Positions 7,075 to 14,235 of a stretch of DNA of 64,000 nt are shown piece after piece. The stretch is from contig WRPG01000013.1 in NCBI GenBank assembly GCA_009773355.1, forward strand, positions 1-64,000. Direction: 5' to 3'. The translations under genes and the position numbers were made by a program. Below the pieces are notes generated by a model. It was given only the letters and a program-made list of their open reading frames with translations, made no database searches and was not told the DNA's origin. Origin of the DNA: Limisphaerales bacterium. GTDB lineage: Bacteria > Verrucomicrobiota > Verrucomicrobiia > Limisphaerales > SXTU01. Each line of letters starts with the position of its first letter. Within the stretch, counting starts at the first letter, position 1.

Positions 7075-8544
7075 TCACGCCACATGACGCGTCAGGTCGG
7101 CCCAGAGCTGGTCCAGGCTCGTCACGGTGTCGAGGTTGACGACGTGCGCCTGAAGGTGCGCGCCGAGTTCGGGATCCTTGCGGCAGGCGGCCAGGATGCG
7201 GTCGGCGAAGATGCCGACGCCACGCTCGCCACACAACGGCAGCAGCACGGCGAGATGCGGGATGGGCAGGCCGATGGCCGCCGGAAAGTCTCCGCCCCGG
7301 ATGTTCGCCATGATGAGCGCCTCGACCTGCGCCTGCTTCGCCTTGGGTTGGCGTGCGGCGGCGAAGAGCACGACCGCCGACGGCAGGCTGTGCTTCTGCC
7401 ACGAGTCGAAGGCGAGCTGGACGTTCGTCCGGAAGAACTGCTCGGTGAAAATGCGTTGCCCCTCCACGCCCTCGACGACCCGGCTAGTCGTGTCCGCCTG
7501 CGCCCCGACCTCCGCCACGCGCGAGGCCCAGCGGCAGATGAGCGCGACGAGATAGACCGACTTCTTCGTGAGCGAGATGAACGGCATCCCGGTCACGACG
7601 AGCAGCGCCAGCGGTTGGTCGCGCGAGTCGAGCAGTGGCACGACCATGAGGTAGTCGCGCTGCTCGGCCACCGCGCGCTGCCAGAACTCCGGGATGGTCA
7701 CGGCGGACTTGCTCTTGAGCGCGAGGCCGGCCATCTCGATGTCCTTGAGGGCGAGCCGCGCGCCGAGCGACCGCGCGCTGCCGAGCAGGCCCTTGCGCAC
7801 GAGCGTCTGGCCGTTGTCGGCGAGCGTGTAAATGGCGGCGTCGCTCACGCGGGCCTGGCGGTTGAGCAGCAGGAGAATGTCCTGCCACAGCTCGTCGCCC
7901 TCGCTGTCGAAGAGCCGGCGGATTTCCGCGTCGAGCGTGGACAGCTCGGCGTCGCGCGTGGCGAGCAGGCGCTCCAGCTCGGACTTGGCCTCGCGCAGGA
8001 GAAAGAGGTCCGTGTCGAGCTTCTTGAGCCGCTCCGCCGCGCGGTCGGCCTGCGCGTTGACGAGGATTTCGCGCGACTTGAAGCCGCGCTGGATTTGCCC
8101 GCAGATACCGCCCGCCGCAAACATCGCCGCGAAGAGGTAGCCGTGATGCCGCAGGAGCACGCTCAGAAGCACGTCGAGCTGCCGCGTCTGCACGTCGGGG
8201 CGGCCCTGGGCCGGGCGGCCGTCGAGCGCGACGATGGCAACCTGGTTCATGCGCTTCTCCAGCACGGCCTTCGCCTGCTCCGGGGTCTTGATGGAGTAAA
8301 CCTCCGCCTGCTGGAAGAAGCCGAAGGTGACGACGAGAATCGCCACGCCCGCGCCCGCCATGCCGGAGGCGAAGCCGTAGCGGCAGCCCATGAGCATCGG
8401 CAGCAGCAGCCACGGCGTGGGTTGCAGGTGCGTCCAGCCGATGTCGTGCGACGCGAAGAACCCGTTGATGACCAGCAGCAGGCCGGTGAGGACCGCGAGG
8501 TCCAGCCAGCCGTGCTTGGGCGCGAGTTTGTTCAGGAAGTCCAT
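7075..8544 (-). CDS. pelD: PelD-like membrane c-di-GMP receptor (GAF plus degenerate GGDEF)
   Basis: A 489-residue protein with about four N-terminal membrane segments (residues ~15-140), a coiled-coil linker rich in Leu/Glu/Arg (~160-215), a GAF domain (~220-370) and a GGDEF-like C-terminal domain. The GGDEF active site is absent, but a possible inhibitory-site motif R-G-G-D lies at residues 416-419, just before IGLPIPHLAVLLPL, where the domain's strand would be. In PelD of Pseudomonas an RxxD at this place binds c-di-GMP and switches on Pel polymer synthesis. This suggests post-translational c-di-GMP control here as well. Neighbours pelC, pelE and pelF support the call. Confidence 0.87.
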   Translation of the reverse strand: MDFLNKLAPKHGWLDLAVLTGLLLVINGFFASHDIGWTHLQPTPWLLLPMLMGCRYGFASGMAGAGVAILVVTFGFFQQAEVYSIKTPEQAKAVLEKRMNQVAIVALDGRPAQGRPDVQTRQLDVLLSVLLRHHGYLFAAMFAAGGICGQIQRGFKSREILVNAQADRAAERLKKLDTDLFLLREAKSELERLLATRDAELSTLDAEIRRLFDSEGDELWQDILLLLNRQARVSDAAIYTLADNGQTLVRKGLLGSARSLGARLALKDIEMAGLALKSKSAVTIPEFWQRAVAEQRDYLMVVPLLDSRDQPLALLVVTGMPFISLTKKSVYLVALICRWASRVAEVGAQADTTSRVVEGVEGQRIFTEQFFRTNVQLAFDSWQKHSLPSAVVLFAAARQPKAKQAQVEALIMANIRGGDFPAAIGLPIPHLAVLLPLCGERGVGIFADRILAACRKDPELGAHLQAHVVNLDTVTSLDQLWADLTRHVA

Positions 8545-8554
8545 TGGCTGGAAA

Positions 8555-8690
8555 TCTCAAGCTCCAAGCTCCAAGCTCCAAAAAAGCTCCAAACCCCAAA
8601 CTCCAATTGCCTCGTGCTCGGGGAAGCGAGCGTTGGAACTTGGAACTTGGGATTTCTTTGGAACTTGGAGCTTGGGGTTTGGAGCTTGAA
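8555..8690. repeat. Heptamer inverted repeat (pelC-pelD gap)
   Basis: Left arm from 8555: TCTCAAG, CTCCAAG, CTCCAAG, CTCCAAA, spacer, CTCCAAA, CCCCAAA, CTCCAAT. Right arm (about 8632-8690) is the complementary set of GGAACTTG/GGAGCTTG words. Same word family as 5583-5863. It occupies nearly the whole intergenic space. Confidence 0.9.
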
Positions 8691-8695
8691 CAAAG

Positions 8696-9388
8696 TCATT
8701 GGTCGCCGCGCCGGCGGATTTGCTCCACGTCCGGCTCGTATTTGCCGCGCCCGAAGCGGGACGACGGGCGCGGGGCAGCGTAACCCGCACCGGTCTCGCC
8801 GCCAGGTTCAGCATAACGGAGATTGCCGGTGTAGCCGCGCGTGCGACCCGTGCGCTTGCCCGTGCCGGACATTTGTTGAACCAGGTTTTCCACCGCGTCC
8901 TGCGCCGTGCGGCTGAGGCTGCCGAAGTATTGCGTCATCTTCGTGCTCGTGCCCTGCCAGACGGTCGAGCCGTCCGCCGCGTCCACGAGGCGCATGGTGA
9001 CACTCACGATGGGCGAGCCGTCGAGGTCGCTCTTGTAGCGATACTCGGTGACGGTGCCGAGCAGGACGTGGGTGCATTGGAGCGAGCGGGCCAGCTCGAC
9101 GATTTGCGCGGCCTTGCCCTCCTCGGCGAGCGCGCGGCTGCGATTGAGCGCGTCCTCGGTCTGCGCGAGCGGGACGCCGTAGGAAAGGAGCGTGGTCGCC
9201 GCCAGCTCCGTGACCGCGCGGCCCGCCGTCTCGTCCGGCGTGGCGTTATAGACCGGAGCGAGGAAAACCCGCCCGACCCCGCCCAGCGCCATGCGCCCGC
9301 CACCCTGCCGGACCTCGGAGGAAGCGCAGCCCGCGAGCGCAACGGCGAGGAGCGGAGCAAAGAGGAGAACGGCCCAGTTTCGGCGCAT
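8696..9388 (-). CDS. pelC: PelC-like outer-membrane lipoprotein
   Basis: A 230-residue lipoprotein: signal peptide and lipobox AVALAGC near residue 20. The mature part resembles the CsgG/LpoB-like fold (residues ~35-190) with VGRVFLAPVYNATPDETAG, CTHVLLGTVTEYRYKSD and VTMRLVDAADGSTVWQG. PelC forms a periplasmic ring that guides Pel polymer to the outer-membrane channel; here the name rests on fold type and on being first in the row of pel genes. ATG at 9388 starts right before the signal peptide. The C-terminal ~40 residues are Gly/Arg/Tyr rich and low complexity. A general LpoB/CsgG-like lipoprotein is the alternative. Confidence 0.62.
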   Translation of the reverse strand: MRRNWAVLLFAPLLAVALAGCASSEVRQGGGRMALGGVGRVFLAPVYNATPDETAGRAVTELAATTLLSYGVPLAQTEDALNRSRALAEEGKAAQIVELARSLQCTHVLLGTVTEYRYKSDLDGSPIVSVTMRLVDAADGSTVWQGTSTKMTQYFGSLSRTAQDAVENLVQQMSGTGKRTGRTRGYTGNLRYAEPGGETGAGYAAPRPSSRFGRGKYEPDVEQIRRRGDQ

Positions 9389-9487
9389 AGAAATCGCGGC
9401 GAGCTTTTCGGAGCGCAGTTCAAATTGCAAGCGCACGCTTGGCGGGAGTTGCCCTTCGCCGCACCGTCTCGCTACGCTCTCCGCACG

Positions 9488-10615
9488 ATGGCTCACGAAT
9501 CCGCCACCACACCTGCTTCACTCGGCTGGCACATGCCTGCCGAATGGGCACCGCACGTCTCCACCTGGCTCACTTGGCCTCGCCCCGAGGGCATCAGCTT
9601 CCCGGACAAATACGATACCGTGCCGGGTGTCTATGCCGAGTTCATCCGCCACCTCGTCGCTGTCGAGGACGTGAACATCAACGTCTGGAACGCCGAGAAG
9701 GAGGCGTGGGTGCGTGGCCTGCTGACCGAGCGCAAGGTTCCGCTCGACCGCGTGCGTTTCCACCACTTCCCCGCCTACGAGCCTTGGTGCCGCGACCACG
9801 GGCCGATTTTCCTCGTCCGCCCCGGTAGCAGCCGAGGTGACGAGGCTCCATTCTCTCCTCAGACCCCAAACAGTCAGAGCCTCGTTACCTCGGCTGCTAC
9901 CGACGGCCAGCGCGCCATCGTGGATTGGGGCTACAACGCGTGGGGCAACAAATACCCGCCGTTCGACCTCGACGATGCCATCCCGCAGCACGTCGCGAAA
10001 CTGCGCGGCCTCCCGCTCTTCTCGCCGGGCATCGTGATGGAAGGCGGCTCCATCGAAGTCAACGGCTGCGGCACGCTGCTCACCACCGAGGCCTGCTTGC
10101 TCAACCCGAACCGCAACCCGCACCTGACCAAGGCGCAGATCGAACAGCACCTGAAGGACTTCCTCGGCGTCACACACATCCTCTGGCTCGGCGACGGCAT
10201 CGTGGGCGACGACACCGACGGGCACATTGACGACCTCACGCGCTTCGTCAGCCCGACGACCGTCGTGACCGTGGTCGAGGAAGACTCGGCGGACGAGAAC
10301 TTCAAGCTGCTCCAGGAGAACCTTCATCGCCTCCGCACGATGAAGGACCAGGACGGCCAGCCGTTGCGCGTGGTGGAGCTGCCCATGCCCGGCCTCGTGG
10401 AATACGACGGCCAGCGCCTGCCCGCCAGCTACGCGAACTTCTACATCGCCAATGGCCTCGTCTGCGTGCCCACCTACCGCCACGCCAACGACCATCGCGC
10501 GCTGGAGATTCTGCAGCACGAGTTTCCCCGGCACCGCGTCGTGGGCATTGACTCAACGGAACTCATCTGGGGCCTCGGCAGCTTCCACTGCATCAGCCAG
10601 CAGGAGCCTGCATGA
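9488..10615 (+). CDS. aguA: Agmatine deiminase (peptidyl-arginine deiminase superfamily)
   Basis: A 375-residue enzyme converting agmatine to N-carbamoylputrescine and ammonia. Family landmarks: WPRPEG near the N-terminus, EPWCRDHGPIFLV, VDWGYNAWGNKYPP, MEGGSIEVNG, GDDTDGHIDDLTRFV and the C-terminal nucleophile in SFHCISQQ (C368). ATG 9488 is chosen because upstream sequence in frame has no homology. Residues ~113-138 are an in-frame palindromic repeat (9824-9901) inserted between the substrate-site strand and VDWGYN. The next gene overlaps by ATGA. Function in polyamine synthesis or agmatine catabolism is likely; no partner hydrolase lies nearby. Confidence 0.93.
   Translation: MAHESATTPASLGWHMPAEWAPHVSTWLTWPRPEGISFPDKYDTVPGVYAEFIRHLVAVEDVNINVWNAEKEAWVRGLLTERKVPLDRVRFHHFPAYEPWCRDHGPIFLVRPGSSRGDEAPFSPQTPNSQSLVTSAATDGQRAIVDWGYNAWGNKYPPFDLDDAIPQHVAKLRGLPLFSPGIVMEGGSIEVNGCGTLLTTEACLLNPNRNPHLTKAQIEQHLKDFLGVTHILWLGDGIVGDDTDGHIDDLTRFVSPTTVVTVVEEDSADENFKLLQENLHRLRTMKDQDGQPLRVVELPMPGLVEYDGQRLPASYANFYIANGLVCVPTYRHANDHRALEILQHEFPRHRVVGIDSTELIWGLGSFHCISQQEPA
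9824..9901. repeat. In-frame palindromic element inside agmatine deiminase
   Basis: Arms 9824-9848 and 9877-9901 are complementary at 24 of 25 positions; the core is GGTAGCAGCCGAGGT. The element is 78 bp, exactly 26 codons, and is read through without a stop, adding a Ser/Ala-rich loop. Confidence 0.92.
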
Positions 10616-11187
10616 AGCCGGAGCGCTGGCGTCTCTTCGTCGCCGCCCCGGTCGTGGACGAGGTGAAGGCCGCCATCGCGCAACTGCTGGAGCGGACGGA
10701 CATCACGCGCGAGTTCAAGTGTTCCCGCCTGGAGAAAATCCACCTCACCATCCGCTTCTTCGGCAATGTCTCGGCTGGCCAGGTGCCCGAGTTGCAGGCG
10801 CGGTTGGCCGAGGTTTGCCGGCGGGCTGCTCCATTCAGCCTGCGGGCGGAGGGCTTGGGTCAGTTCGGACAACGAGTTCTTTGGGTTGATCTGCAAGGCG
10901 ACTTGGCCCCGCTCCGCCAGCTTGTCGCGGAAACCGCCGCCCAGACCGCCGGTTTCGGCGAACACCGGGACGAGCGCGACTTCACGCCGCACATCACCAT
11001 CGGGCGGCGGGTTCACCAGCGGAGCAGAACTGAACCGGTGCCCGCCTTTCTTCAAGCGCATCGCTCCACCGCCTTCGGCGAATGGCGCGTGGACCACCTT
11101 GAGCTCATCCGCAGCGCCCTCGGCTCAGGCGCGGCCCAATACGCCACGCTCGCCCGCCTGCCGCTCGGCGCGCCAGTGCCCCGTTGA
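10612..11187 (+). CDS. thpR: RNA 2',3'-cyclic phosphodiesterase (ThpR/LigT)
   Basis: A 191-residue member of the 2H phosphoesterase superfamily. Both catalytic H-x-T-x motifs are present: HLTI at residues 44-47 and HITI at 127-130. Members hydrolyse 2',3'-cyclic phosphate ends and can ligate tRNA halves in vitro. The N-terminal RLFVAAPV strand and RVLWVDLQGD are typical. The start overlaps the agmatine deiminase stop (ATGA), suggesting coupled translation, though the two functions are not obviously related. Confidence 0.92.
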   Translation: MKPERWRLFVAAPVVDEVKAAIAQLLERTDITREFKCSRLEKIHLTIRFFGNVSAGQVPELQARLAEVCRRAAPFSLRAEGLGQFGQRVLWVDLQGDLAPLRQLVAETAAQTAGFGEHRDERDFTPHITIGRRVHQRSRTEPVPAFLQAHRSTAFGEWRVDHLELIRSALGSGAAQYATLARLPLGAPVPR

Positions 11188-11197
11188 AATGCGAACA

Positions 11198-11225
11198 GCT
11201 CCGCCGGACTTGCGCCCGGCGGAGC
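11198..11225. terminator. Strong hairpin between convergent thpR and the micro-ORF
   Basis: A perfect 10-bp stem GCTCCGCCGG / CCGGCGGAGC with an 8-nt loop, 10 bp after the thpR stop and 23 bp beyond the stop of the minus-strand micro-ORF. No clear T-run follows on either strand, so it may be a bidirectional terminator of a GC-rich type; this function is inferred. Confidence 0.5.
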
Positions 11226-11239
11226 CGTTCAGGGTTGAT

Positions 11240-11302
11240 GGTGAGTGACTACTTCTTTTTTTTCTTCGCGGCCTTTTTCTTTGCTGCCATGGGTCACTCA
11301 CC
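11240..11302 (-). promoter_or_regulatory. Inverted repeat enclosing the micro-ORF and its ribosome binding site
   Basis: GGTGAGTGAC (11240-11249) is complementary to GTCACTCACC (11293-11302). In the minus-strand transcript the ten-base stem pairs the 3' part of the Shine-Dalgarno with bases just after the stop codon, so it could hide the ribosome binding site. The pairing is certain from sequence; a regulatory role is inference. Confidence 0.5.
11249..11290 (-). CDS. Thirteen-residue Lys/Ala micro-ORF with a near-perfect Shine-Dalgarno
   Basis: ATG at 11290 reads MAAKKKAAKKKKK then TAG. Just upstream on the minus strand lies AAGGAGGTGA, ending about 7 nt before the start, a stronger ribosome binding site than seen at most genes here. 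The codons are AAG/AAA and GCx. The peptide would be strongly cationic, like a histone-tail or nucleic-acid-binding peptide; no family is recognised. It is independent of thpR and mutS (opposite strand). It could instead be a small RNA that merely contains this ORF. Existence of translation is inferred from the ribosome binding site. Confidence 0.5.
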   Translation of the reverse strand: MAAKKKAAKKKKK

Positions 11303-11362
11303 TCCTTTCAACGCGCGCGAGCGCGGCTGGAATAAGTTCCGAAAAGCTCTTTTCACGCGATG

Positions 11363-11390
11363 CGTATATTGGCTGATGCGATTGAAGTAA
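11363..11390 (-). promoter_or_regulatory. Candidate sigma70-type promoter for the micro-ORF
   Basis: On the minus strand TTACTT (-35, 11390-11385) and TATACG (-10, 11368-11363) are 16 bp apart, about 70-75 bp upstream of the micro-ORF start. The match is modest and the call is tentative. Confidence 0.3.
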
Positions 11391-11466
11391 CGGATTCGCC
11401 CCCGTCACGTCACGACAAAGTTTCACTTCGCGCGATTTTTTTTTTGCCGGTATCGTCGCGCCCGCG

Positions 11467-14151
11467 ATGTCCACCGCCGCTCCTGAACCGCCGCTCACGC
11501 CCATGATGGCGCAGTATCGCCGCGTCAAAAGCGAGCTGCCCAAGGACGCGCTGCTGCTCTTCCGCCTCGGCGATTTCTACGAGATGTTCTTCGAGGACGC
11601 CGTCGAGGGCGCGCGGCTCCTCAACGTCGCGCTCACCAAACGCGGCGTCGTCCCGATGTGCGGCATCCCGCACCACGCGTTCAACAGTTACGTCGCGCGC
11701 ATCCTCCGCGCCGGGCGCAAGGTCGCCGTGTGTGACCAGGTCGAGGAAGCCCGGCCCGGCCAGCTTGTCAAACGCGAGGTCACGCAAATCCTCTCGCCCG
11801 GCACGCACTTCGATGAGCGCCTCCTCGCGGCGGAACGGAACAACTTCCTTGCCGCCGTGTATCCCGCCGGGAAAGTCACGGGCATCGCCGTCGTGGACCT
11901 GACCACCGGCGACTTCCGCACCACGGAGACCGAGAGCGATGCCGAACTGCTCACCGAACTGGAACGCCTGCGCCCGGCGGAAACGATTTACCCCGGCGAA
12001 GCGTCGTCGCTTCGCACACTGCTCGCAGGCGCACCGGGAATTCTCATCGGCCACGACGACTGGGTCTTCGCGCCGGAGACAGCGGTCTTCACCGTGCGCG
12101 AGCACTTCAAGGTCGCGGCGCTCGACGGCTTCGGCTTGAAGGGCCGCACCGCCGCCACCGGCGCGGCGGGTGCGGCGCTGCACTACCTCGCCCAGCACCT
12201 GCGCCGCGACGTGAAACACCTCACGCGCATCACGTTCTACCAGTGCCGCGACTACCTCGTGCTCGACAGCACCACGCTGCGGAACCTGGAAATCCTTGAG
12301 CCGCTCCACCGCGACGCGCCGAAGAACACGTCGCTCTACGGCGCGCTGAACCGCACCGTCACACCGATGGGCGCGCGCCTGCTGCGCAACTGGCTGACGC
12401 AACCGCTTTCCGCCGTCGAGCCAATCCGCCGCCGGCAGGACGCCGTTCAGTCGTGGCTGGAAAACGGCGCGGCGCTCGAAGCCTTTCGTGTGAAGCTCGC
12501 CGAAGTCCGCGACCTTGAGCGCACCGTCAGCCGCCTCTCCGTCGGCACCGGCAACGGCCGCGACCTCCACGCGCTGCGAATGGCGGTTGAACAAGTTCCA
12601 GCGCTGAAACAAGTCCTCGCCGACGTGGTAGGGACGCGCTGCCGCGCGTCCACTGCGTCACCGAGCCTGCTCAACGAAACGGAATCCGAAGACACGCAGC
12701 AGCGCGTCCCTACCTTGCTCACCGACCTCACCGCCCAACTCACCGAACTCCCCGCGCTCGTCGAGCTGATTGCTCGCGCCATCGTGGACGAACCGCCGCT
12801 CGCGTTGAAAGAGGGTGGACTCATCCGCGACGGCTTCGATCCAAACCTCGACGAACTGCGCGCCGCGTCGCGCGGCGGCAAGGACTGGATCGCGCAGCTC
12901 AAGCAGAAGGAAGTCGAGCGCACCGGCATTGCGTCGCTGAAAGTCGGGTTCACCTCCGTCTTCGGCTACTTCATCGAAATCACCAAGGCCAACCTCGCCA
13001 AAGTCCCCGCCGACTACATCCGCAAGCAAACCATCGCCAACGGCGAGCGCTTCATCACGCCCGAGCTCAAGGTGATGGAAGGCAAAATCCTCGGCGCGGA
13101 AGAGCGCGCGATGAAGCTGGAATACGAGCTCTTCCTCCGCGTGCGCGAGGAGGTCATCGGCAACCTTGCTGCCATCCAGCAAACCGCCGCTGCCCTCGCA
13201 CAGCTCGACGTGCTCGCGTGCTTCGCCGAGACCGCGCGCCACTTCAACTACACCCGCCCCGAAGTCTGCGATGCCGGGCAACTGCTGCTTCGCGAAGCCC
13301 GCCACCCCGTCCTCGACCAAGCCCTGACCGAAGAGCGCTTCGTCCCAAACGACACCGAGCTCGCCTCGATTGGTAGGGCCGACCTGCCGGTCGGCCAAGG
13401 CGCGGACGCGCAGCAGCGCGTCCCTACCGAGAGCAATTCCCCATCTCCCATCTCCCATCTCCCATCTCCTCAGATCGGGTTAATCACCGGCCCGAACATG
13501 GCCGGCAAATCCACCTACATCCGCCAAGTCGCGCTGCTCACGCTGCTGGCGCACACCGGCAGCTTCCTGCCCGCCGCGTCCGCGCGCGTGGATCTCGTGG
13601 ACCGCATCTTCACCCGCATCGGCGCGAGCGACGACCTCGCACGCGGCCAGAGCACCTTCATGGTGGAGATGAGCGAGACCGCGAACATCCTCAACAACGC
13701 CACCGCCCGCAGCCTCGTCATCCTCGACGAGATCGGGCGCGGCACGAGCACCTTCGACGGCCTCTCGCTGGCGTGGAGCATCGTCGAGCACCTGCACAAC
13801 CAGGTCGGCGCGAAAACCCTCTTTGCCACGCACTACCACGAGTTGACCGAACTCGCCGCCCGGATGCCGCGCCTGCGCAACTACAACGTCGCCGTCCGCG
13901 AGTGGCACGACCAGATCATCTTCCTCCGCAAAATCGTCGAAGGCGGCACCGACAAGAGCTACGGCATCCAAGTCGCGCGTTTGGCCGGCGTGCCGAAGGA
14001 AGTTTTGGAACGCGCAAAAGTCATCCTTCGCAACCTCGAAGACAGCGAACTCACCCCCGAAGGCACCGTCCGCCAAACCTCCCGCCGTCAGCAGGACCGC
14101 GAGAAACTCAAGCAGGTCGAGGCGAACCCGCAGATGGATTTGTTCCGATGA
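11467..14151 (+). CDS. mutS: DNA mismatch repair protein MutS
   Basis: An 894-residue MutS that binds mismatches and drives repair through its ATPase. Domain I shows the mismatch-binding F-Y-E motif in GDFYEMFFEDA (residues ~36-46). The connector, lever and clamp follow. The C-terminal ATPase has Walker A GPNMAGKST (~residue 675), then DDLARGQSTFMVEM, Walker B LVILDEIGRGTSTFDG and FATHYHELTE. Two in-frame repeat insertions are visible: residues ~387-416 in the lever region and ~636-667 just before the P-loop strand. They explain its length above the usual ~855. Whether activity survives is unknown, but all catalytic motifs are intact. Confidence 0.97.
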   Translation: MSTAAPEPPLTPMMAQYRRVKSELPKDALLLFRLGDFYEMFFEDAVEGARLLNVALTKRGVVPMCGIPHHAFNSYVARILRAGRKVAVCDQVEEARPGQLVKREVTQILSPGTHFDERLLAAERNNFLAAVYPAGKVTGIAVVDLTTGDFRTTETESDAELLTELERLRPAETIYPGEASSLRTLLAGAPGILIGHDDWVFAPETAVFTVREHFKVAALDGFGLKGRTAATGAAGAALHYLAQHLRRDVKHLTRITFYQCRDYLVLDSTTLRNLEILEPLHRDAPKNTSLYGALNRTVTPMGARLLRNWLTQPLSAVEPIRRRQDAVQSWLENGAALEAFRVKLAEVRDLERTVSRLSVGTGNGRDLHALRMAVEQVPALKQVLADVVGTRCRASTASPSLLNETESEDTQQRVPTLLTDLTAQLTELPALVELIARAIVDEPPLALKEGGLIRDGFDPNLDELRAASRGGKDWIAQLKQKEVERTGIASLKVGFTSVFGYFIEITKANLAKVPADYIRKQTIANGERFITPELKVMEGKILGAEERAMKLEYELFLRVREEVIGNLAAIQQTAAALAQLDVLACFAETARHFNYTRPEVCDAGQLLLREARHPVLDQALTEERFVPNDTELASIGRADLPVGQGADAQQRVPTESNSPSPISHLPSPQIGLITGPNMAGKSTYIRQVALLTLLAHTGSFLPAASARVDLVDRIFTRIGASDDLARGQSTFMVEMSETANILNNATARSLVILDEIGRGTSTFDGLSLAWSIVEHLHNQVGAKTLFATHYHELTELAARMPRLRNYNVAVREWHDQIIFLRKIVEGGTDKSYGIQVARLAGVPKEVLERAKVILRNLEDSELTPEGTVRQTSRRQQDREKLKQVEANPQMDLFR
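12627..12714. repeat. In-frame palindromic element in mutS lever region
   Basis: GGTAGGGACGCGCTGC (12627-12642) is exactly complementary to 12699-12714. The 88-bp element is read through in frame. Part of its right arm (CAGCAGCGCGTCCCTACC) recurs at 13411-13428 in the same gene. Confidence 0.92.
13372..13468. repeat. Second palindromic element plus 4 x 7 bp array in mutS
   Basis: GGTAGGG (13372) pairs with CCCTACC (13428), with an inner hairpin GCCGACCTGCCGGTCGGC. After 12 bp come four exact copies of CCATCTC (13441-13468). The product region sits immediately before the ATPase strand leading to the P-loop. Confidence 0.9.
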
Positions 14152-14235
14152 ACAGCCGAGAAACCGAACAGAATTTGACATGCTACTTACGGTCCCCAAC
14201 TATCGTGGCACCACGATTCAAGATGCTTAAATGCC

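Noticed and set aside
5583-8690. Open frames through the heptamer arrays that would encode Leu/Gly/Trp-rich peptides
   Set aside because: They are read-through of the repeats in several frames and both strands, have no ribosome binding site and merely extend real genes (for example the upstream extension of pelF).
11184-11390. Plus-strand ORF with a Phe-rich run
   Set aside because: The Phe run is the complement of the Lys codons of the minus-strand micro-ORF; the minus strand has the ribosome binding site.
13441-13468. CCATCTC array as a CRISPR-like repeat
   Set aside because: Units are 7 bp without spacers and lie in a coding frame; no cas gene is present.
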